NCBI GenBank assembly: GCA_905250115.1
Contig: CAJNOI010000273.1
Coordinates: 3,826 to 67,825 of the forward strand
Reading direction: 5' to 3'
Length of the DNA stretch: 64,000 nucleotides
From: Adineta steineri
Taxonomy: Eukaryota > Rotifera > Eurotatoria > Adinetida > Adinetidae
The notes under the pieces are model-generated. The model did not search any database. It was not told where the DNA came from and saw only the letters and a program-made list of their open reading frames with translations. A program made the translations under genes and the position numbers. Of this stretch, positions 56,823 to 64,000 are shown in pieces (the first letter of the stretch is position 1; each line of letters opens with the position of its first letter).

Positions 56823-59495
56823 TTTCAAATGTCATTGACACAAAACTTTTGAAAACAATTCTTATCAAACTTATATATCTACATTGATTCTATTTTTTTT
56901 TAATTCTTTTTCTTTATATATAAATAAACACTTTGTACACTACAACGCGCATTTTGACTTGGAGAGCCAGACGAGTCACCGAGAACAACCATCTCAAGCA
57001 TTTCTGGTTTGTTTTTGGTCTTGGTGAATGCTTATATTGAGTAAAAAATTAAGTGTTTTCATCTTCTGTATTATTGATCGAGATTTATTTAAGTTCTAAT
57101 TTATGAATCAAGAAGCGTAAAAAATGCCAAAAAAAGACATACTATTCTTAGAATCAGTTTAGTAATTGTATTTTCAGATCACCTAGTAAATACATGAGCA
57201 AGACGAGCAAAGAAGTTGATTTGTTTCTCTCACCCATATCCTTAATATGATCAATCGATTTTTTAATTATTTCGGAGAGTTTTTTGTTGAATTGTTTAAT
57301 TCGAGGTAAATCGGACAACACAGATATATCATTTGGAATTTGATTGATCAATACCTCGTTTTTAATCGGTATCAGTTACCTAGAATTTTTCTTCATTTCA
57401 CCGATAATATCAAATGGTAAAAATAAATGAACATTTTCTCTTTTAACATGAAATAGTACTTCATACGATTGTTTATTATTAGTTGCAAATAAAACAGGTA
57501 TTGCAAAATCAGATAAAGATATCTGTCAGACGTCTATTTATCTAAATGGAAATTGTGAATTGTTTCGATTTTTTTATTAAAAGAAAACGATCGTACCATA
57601 TTTTTCATTCCGTAGGAAAATAGCATCAGTTGAAGTAAGTTGTGTACTTCGTGTTTTAAAAACTGAAAAAAGCATGACAGTTCTTCTTACTTAAATATAT
57701 CTTAGTGATGTCATATTTCTGTCGGAATCGTATTAAGAAGAAAAGTATATGAATTCCTGTTGTCGAAATTATGCTTATTTTTTGTGATATGATTGTGTAA
57801 GATAAAATAGTATCTATTAACTGGTATAAAGAAATGAGTTACTGGGATGTGGTATTACCTTTTATGCAGTTGATAACGCCACTGACATCATCAATCAGTT
57901 TCATCAACTGTCGAAAATAGTTTGGTGTTCTATAATAGTCTTCCACAGTCTTTGTAGACGTGTCAATACAAATTCGAACATAAGTTACGATAAGAGAAAC
58001 ATTATTCTATTTATAACTATATCTATTAATGTATTAAATTTCTGTTCAAAATACGGTTATTCAATTGTTTAAAATATATTATAGAGAATCATTAGGAGAA
58101 AAAAAGAAATTGCATTTATAAAATAAAGTTGATATTTAAAATTACTCCAAATTTTAATTTCTCTTGTTACTTGTATAATTATCTGTATAATCTAAAACTA
58201 TAGAAAATAGATAGATCAAAGAGAACTTATTTTGATCAGATTTGTCATATCTTACACTGTAAATTAGAATAAGATGAAGAAGTAATTTCAATAGTTATAA
58301 TACAAGGTAGCTGATACAAATTTTATGAGTTAAGAAGCGAAACTCTGAGAATTCATGAAACTGATTTTGAACTGTTTAATATCGAGAACTATAATCATTT
58401 TTTAAATAACTCAAGGGCACAATTAGTCAGAAACCTGCAGCTTCTACCGATAAAACGAAATGACACATGGACATCCTTTTATGCAATGTTATATAGAATA
58501 AATTTATTTCAGATCAACTACGTTTAAAAAATATATCCTGTTGTTAAGACGAAGTTTTGATAAAAACTATGAGAATTCACAAAAAATATAGAGAAATTCA
58601 TCTTTTTCGAGAAAGAGGATATTATTTATAATCCTCATCTTGAGTTAGATTAACAAGTATATTGATAATCAATACCTGCCATGAACCAAAAATTGATTAA
58701 AAATACATCAGTTTGAATTAGCTGCTTTCTATTTTCATTTAACATTTTTGTTTTTTTCCTATTAATTTGTTGTTTAGATTATACAAAGAAACGGATGTAA
58801 TATGATACTAAGAAATACAATTTAAGTTTTTTAATATTGTTTTTTTTTTATTTAACTGTGTTATTGATCATTGAAAAAATAAAACACTTTTAAGTAATTT
58901 TGTTTACTCAAGGGAAATTCAAATTCAATAATGTGTTAAATAACAAAATCAACTTTTCAACTTTGTCTGTAAGAAACATTCTTTTCTGATAGTCTTTTCG
59001 AATATTGTAAAACGATTTATTCCATATGTAAATCTATTTAGTCAAATCATTAGACATCAAAGTCAACAGTAATGATTAATGTTAATTGTATTCGATGGTT
59101 TGGTAGATTTCTAAGAACATTCTAATGTTTCGTTATTCTCTTCTGTTTTTCTAACTATCTGATTATTCTTAGCATAATGTTTCACTCATATATCTCTCTT
59201 GTATAACTAATTTATTTTTGTTTTTCTCTATGCTATTCTAACAGATAGATATTTGCTATCAAATAATTATCCCCTTAGAAATATTGAGATCAAAAGGTTT
59301 ACACTATATAAATCATTATATAACACATATTCTATTAAATCATTTGATACGATAGAAAGATTAATAAATGTAAATCAATATTTCATTATTTTGATAAAAA
59401 ACTTCAATATAATTCTCGGATAGAATAACAATCAAGATAAAAAAAACCCTCAGTATATTTATTCGAACAAAAATCATTTACATTCATACAACAAA
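56823..59495. other. Intergenic with one coding-like remnant
   Basis: On the minus strand 57530-57154 contains coding-like segments (SLSDFAIPVLFATNNKQSY, FLPFDIIGEMKKNS, then IPNDISVLSDLPRIKQFN) broken by frame changes; the family is not recognised. The remaining ~2 kb is AT-rich with nothing supported. Confidence 0.45.
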
Positions 59496-59852
59496 ATGAT
59501 TCAAAATTATTGCTTCGTACTATTATTCGTTTGTTTAACATGTACATTTATTAATGGAGAAACTATTTCTCAATCAAATGTTATTGTTCGTGTCAGTAAC
59601 ATGACTGAATCAATGAAACAAGATGCAGTACGTATTACTAAACAAGCATTTATTAAATTTAATGGATATTCAGAGAAATCTCGTTCAACATTAGCGAAAT
59701 ATATTCGTTTTGAATTCGATAAATTACATACTCCATCATGGCAATGTATACTCGGAAAAGATTTTGCACTTTCAATTACTACCGAAAATCAAAAACGTAT
59801 TATACTTGATGTTGGTAAAGTTGCTGTACTTATTTTTAAAGGAAAATGTTAA
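59496..59852 (+). CDS. LC8-type dynein light chain with a signal peptide
   Basis: Single exon, 118 aa. Residues 1-21 (MIQNYCFVLLFVCLTCTFING) are a clear signal peptide. Residues 27-117 are a complete dynein light chain fold: SNMTESMKQDAVRITKQAF, then AKYIRFEFDKLHTPSWQCIL, then GKVAVLIFKGKC. These match the LC8 landmarks EEFDKKYxPxWHCIVG and the final VAILLFK strand. Ordinary LC8 is a cytosolic ~89-aa dimer and hub protein. Here the signal peptide would send it to the secretory pathway, and a cysteine ends the protein. The first helix has a few extra residues (FNGYSEKSRS). It is either a neofunctionalised secreted paralogue or an LC8-like fold with a new role. Confidence 0.8.
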   Translation: MIQNYCFVLLFVCLTCTFINGETISQSNVIVRVSNMTESMKQDAVRITKQAFIKFNGYSEKSRSTLAKYIRFEFDKLHTPSWQCILGKDFALSITTENQKRIILDVGKVAVLIFKGKC

Positions 59853-59928
59853 ATTTTAATTTTCAATAAAAAGAAAGAAAACAATAAGAATTATTTTAAG
59901 GTTGATTTTTTTTATTGAACACAAACGT

Positions 59929-59955
59929 ACACACACACACACACACGCACACACA
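59929..59955. repeat. (CA)n microsatellite
   Basis: A 27-bp CA run with one interruption, between the LC8-like gene and the 3' end of the RhoGEF gene. Confidence 0.8.
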
Positions 59956-60067
59956 AAGGTAAATACAACGAAAGAAAGAAAGAAAAAAAAGATGAAGATA
60001 TAAATCATTGCTGACCAGCAGCATAATGTTTATATATATATATTTATATACATACAAAAATTCTCTT

Positions 60068-63000
60068 TCATAGTTGCCAAACTATCACATGAGAAAGAGC
60101 ATCATCTTTACCCAATGTTTCATCATTATTTGCATAATCTTCAAAACCATCTCCAATACTAAGTACAACAGTTTTAACACTTGTTGTTTCTTCTGACGTT
60201 GAAAGAATTGTTGTATCAGTTGATATTATAAATCGCACAGGTCCAGCATGACCAAATGATAAACCTTTTAATTGAAGTGAATTTGCTGTTACTTTATTAT
60301 TTCCTGAATCAATTAATTGTGGTACAGAAATATTTATTAGTACACCAGCACTTGTACCAACCCATAAAGTTTCTTTACAAATATGAAGAGCACTGACACG
60401 TAAACAACCTAATTTATGAGCTCGAATTATATCATCACATACTAAATTAAAAAAAAAATCTTTGATTTATTAGTATTTCTTTTTTTCTTTTAAATTCAAT
60501 TAACCTTGAAGTTTTTGTGTAACTGCTGTTCTTATACTTGTTTCAAGTAGACAAACAAAATGTGTTGCATGATAAAGACGAATTTCATGTGAACCTTGAG
60601 ATGCAATCCATACATAATGCATTGATGAACCACCTGTAGCTATACTACATATATGACGATGGCAATCATCAACAACAAATGAATGCTAAAATTAATTTTT
60701 GTTTTTATAGAGAGATTAGAAAAGAATGAATATTTATTTTACTTCAACATTTAATGAATTTGGACAAACAACAAATATTCGATCTCGTATAGCACACCAT
60801 AACTTTCCAGCAGCTAATGCCATAACAGATATTGGATCAATATTATCTCCATCATCATTATCATTTTGTCCACTACCATGTCGAATGGAATCTTCTTCAA
60901 TTGATCGAATTGTTGGACAATCTAAATCCCAACGACCACCTAAAATAAATGTATATTTTTTCCTTCGATTTAAATTCTATATAATATATTTACTTAAATC
61001 TCGACGAAAAACACATAATTCACCATGACTCAATGCAACAAATACTTTATTGTCAGTATATCTAAATTGATTTTAAAAATAAAATATATGTCCACAGTCA
61101 TAAATTAAAAACATACAAGATGGAATGAATTGGAGAACCAAGTTGTTTTACAATACGACTTTTACGTGCAACTGTTTTCATTGTTTCTGTACATTGAAAT
61201 ATTAATATTCTAGAAAAGAAGTTTTTTATATATATATCATATTGAAATAAGATAAAATTCTAATTTACATTCCATCATCAGTTCCTAACCACATTGTTGC
61301 TTCTCTTGTATCTTGTTGTTCATTATTTAAATCACTTTCTAATAGAATACATTGTTGTGATGGTAATGTTTGATCCAATGAAAAAAAATCATCATTATTA
61401 TTTATTGTTGGTGTATCTTCTTCATCACTTGAATCAATATCAAAAAATGATTCAACTGTTGGTTGAACATCTAAAGTTTTTAATATGGAATTTGTTTCTT
61501 GTTTAGGAATAATTTCTTCATGTTTATGTTCTTGTCTTTCTTCTCCTTCGACGTCATGTTTTTGTTTATGTTGATGATGATGATGATGACGATGTTTAAT
61601 ACTACTTCCTGTTCGTCGACCTTTATGTGATGGAACATAAGCAACACAATTAATACGTGATGATATGACTGTATTGCAGGCTTTTAATGTTACATTAGGT
61701 TGAACATTAACTAAACATACTTGACCTTCTGAATTACAAATACATATATCACCTAATGATAATCGAGGAGCACCACAGGAAAACTAAATAATTATTTTTA
61801 TAAGAAGAAAAAAAAGCAAACTATATAAGATTAATGATTTTTTTTGTTTCAACAAACTTGACTTCCTGATCGACTATGTGGAAGAGTAAGAACATGTTGA
61901 AAACTAATATTTCGTCGTCCTGCTGCAACTTCGACTAATACAAAGAAGAAGACGAAGATTAAATAAGATAAATATTATTATTATTCAACATACAAAGAGC
62001 TTTCTTTGTTTCAAGAAAGTTTCTTTCCCATGTTGCTCGATGTTCAGACGATGAAAATAGAACATCGATTGTTTCCGTACGTTCTCTATATAAAAAAACA
62101 TATTATTACTAAATCAATCAAAGAAACTTTATTTAAATACGTTGTATGTATTATTAATTGAATATTATTTGGTTTTAATTGAGCATTATCAATAAGACTC
62201 GGTTCAGGACTTGCTGTCCTTACACTTGCTAAAGATGTTGTTTCATCTGTTATATGTTTATTAATTGAATGAAGAGTTTCTTTTAAAGATTCATCTAATT
62301 GCTAAAAACAAGAAAAAAAGAAACGTTCGTTCGAAGAAACAAAATAATTTCATAATTACTTGATGAGGTATAGTTATGGTTTTAGCTAAATCAGTCATAT
62401 GTCCAAGAGTAACAACATCATCTTCTAAATGTCGATATTTTTCTCCACTAGCACTTGCTGTTGAAAGAGATTTGATCATTGATGGTGGTGTTCCTCTTTT
62501 TTTCAAATGATCTATTATAGAAAATTATGTAAAGAAATGTACGCAAAATATTTTACGCTTCATATGACATTTTTGTCTTTCTGTCTTTATAAATAGATTT
62601 CGAAAGCGTGAAATCGTTTCGTTGATATTCTTTCAGCACCAATAGAACCATGAGATAATATAATATACGCTCGACAGGAATTTACACAACGTTACACATA
62701 TATATTCTATAGCGCGGAACAATTCTGTTCATTTTAACTACTTTTCCATCGTTATTAATTCAAGAACATCATAGAAACTAATATTTTAATTGTAAACCAA
62801 ATCTATTGGATAGTAACAGATATAAATAGTCAAATTCTGCTTTTTTTTCGAACTATTTCTTATACGATAGATGATAATCTCATAAGATGCTTCTTTCATA
62901 GTTCTTATGCTAGTACTCATACTCATTCTAAGAAAATATCTTGATATTATCTGAAACTCAAGGTCTAATAAATGACCATAATCCGCTGATTAGTTTTTCT

Positions 63001-64000
63001 CTTTCTTCGATTACCATCATTAATTTTATAATTTACCTGCAGCTAAATCAAGACTTTCTAAAGAAATCTTCATAATTAATTTATGTTTAGCATTATCAAT
63101 ATATTGTTTTCCCGATGGAGAATTTCTAGAATAAATAATAGTTTATAAGAAAAAGCAAAACAAATTCTAACATACACAATAAATGAAGTAGTAGATTTTT
63201 TTGTTAATGTTCCACTTCTTCGTTTACAACTTGTTATAATAATTAAATCATTAAATAAAAAAATACATCGATCTTTTTTTAATCCTGATACAGATTGAAT
63301 TGTAACAACATCATGACGAATATAATATCGATCAGCTGTAACTAACTACAAAAATACAACATCAAAATGTATTTTCAAATGGCAAATAAAACTACAAACA
63401 TCAGTTAAATTTTCAATCATATCTTGAACAACTTCTAATGAATTATTTGTAACAGTTAATTCAGTTGAACCAACATCTTTTTGTACTTGATCAATTTGTT
63501 CAGCTAATGAATGTATTTCTGATTGTGCTTTAAGCAATAATTGATAATCCGGATGATTTAAATTTGTACATTTAAGAAAATCTTTTATATATAATTCATA
63601 TCTTGGAATACGTTGCACCGGTTGAATTATTAAATCTCTTAATGTTAATCGTCCACGATGTATACGTGCTTGTTGTTCAAGAAATTTATTAAATGATGAT
63701 GAATCTCGACAAAGACGAATGGCTATTTGAGCTGTTTTATAATTATTAACAAAACTTGTATAAGTTTCAATCACTGATATTCGTGTAAACTATAGAATTA
63801 AAACAAAAAAATTATAAGAAAACGTTTCTTTTTTCTTACCATTTGTAATAAAAGATCACCAACAGTTTGCTTATTATCCCATTGAGATAATTTTTGTGAT
63901 AGCGATATAAGAAATGCCTGATAAGAACAAAAAGCAACGTTTTTAAATTAAGTAATACAATCAATTCGAATTACCGTATGATGTATATGTATTTCAGGGA
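60068..64000 (-). CDS. ARHGEF17: ARHGEF17-like Rho guanine nucleotide exchange factor (5' partial)
   Basis: Fifteen exons in the window, from 64000 down: 64000-63975, 63917-63840, 63789-63400, 63345-63176, 63125-63037, 62511-62360, 62301-62141, 62085-61994, 61934-61858, 61783-61269, 61209-61117, 61061-60994, 60939-60743, 60685-60505 and 60441-60068; all junctions keep frame. The 5' end lies beyond the window. A Dbl-homology domain comes first, with its last conserved helices TLRDLIIQPVQRIPRYELYI and NHPDYQLLLKA. A PH-like region follows (CIFLFNDLIIITSC). A beta-propeller with strands such as ISVMALAAGKLWCAIRDRI and LRVSALHICKETLWVGTSAG comes next. The C-terminus, SIGDGFEDYANNDETLGKDD ... HVIVWQL, is typical of ARHGEF17. 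The family activates RhoA-type GTPases. An eight-His run lies in the acidic insert. One intron (63036-62512) is 525 nt, ten times the others. Confidence 0.88.

Overview
The window looks like nuclear DNA of a small-genome invertebrate, most likely a bdelloid rotifer (Adineta/Rotaria type). The DNA is strongly AT-rich, genes are closely packed, and most introns are about 50-55 nt. There are lineage-type kelch-repeat proteins, an F-box/LRR orphan, a NACHT-HEAT protein, a probable horizontally acquired beta-lactamase-like gene, inverted gene pairs, and several start codons lying directly against a 3' splice acceptor, as expected for spliced-leader trans-splicing. Exon models were built by hand from GT/AG sites, and the summed exon lengths of each multi-exon model close in frame. 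Species and orthology calls are by recognition, not by search. Layout: 1-8.2 kb is AT-rich non-coding DNA followed by kelch copy A (secreted, Cys-rich plus 7 kelch repeats). 8.2-15.5 kb holds four conserved genes: the queuosine mannosyltransferase GTDC1/QTMAN (-), CCDC6 (-), ERp44 (+) and a RHEB-like GTPase (+). 16.8-19.9 kb is kelch copy B, a diverged direct duplicate of copy A with a hairpin MITE in its long intron. 21.3-26 kb has an unrecognised 310-aa multi-exon gene (-) and the proton channel Hv1 (+). 26.4-30.9 kb is a compact minus-strand run: RPS14, RABGGTA, SMN and a CYTH-domain gene with the minor-spliceosome gene SNRNP35 nested in its intron. This run could be an operon resolved by trans-splicing, and two of its members belong to snRNP biology. 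31.3 kb has a 100-N gap and 31.7 kb an F-box/LRR-like gene. 32.9-37.5 kb is kelch copy C on the minus strand; its kelch exon is preceded by a transmembrane plus poly-Thr exon instead of the secreted Cys-rich exons, and its intron carries a 618-bp foldback element with 9-bp target duplications. 39 kb has a truncated NADAR fragment beside a 200-bp GT-rich palindrome. 40-42.1 kb is a 2-kb inverted repeat with two head-to-head copies of a 79-aa Tyr/Asn-rich protein. 43.3-47.5 kb is the most striking locus: an ADP-ribosyltransferase exon that splices in frame to a NACHT-HEAT exon, giving a predicted 1213-aa receptor-like protein. 49.7-50.6 kb encodes a TLC-domain membrane protein. 51.2-54 kb is a graveyard of broken genes (polycystin-2-like, an unidentified one, and a GPCR). 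54.5-56.8 kb is a secreted five-repeat plus serine beta-lactamase-like protein in a single coding exon under a CRE/TATA promoter. 59.5 kb is an LC8-like dynein light chain with a signal peptide. 60-64 kb is the 3' part of an ARHGEF17-like RhoGEF gene that runs off the right edge.
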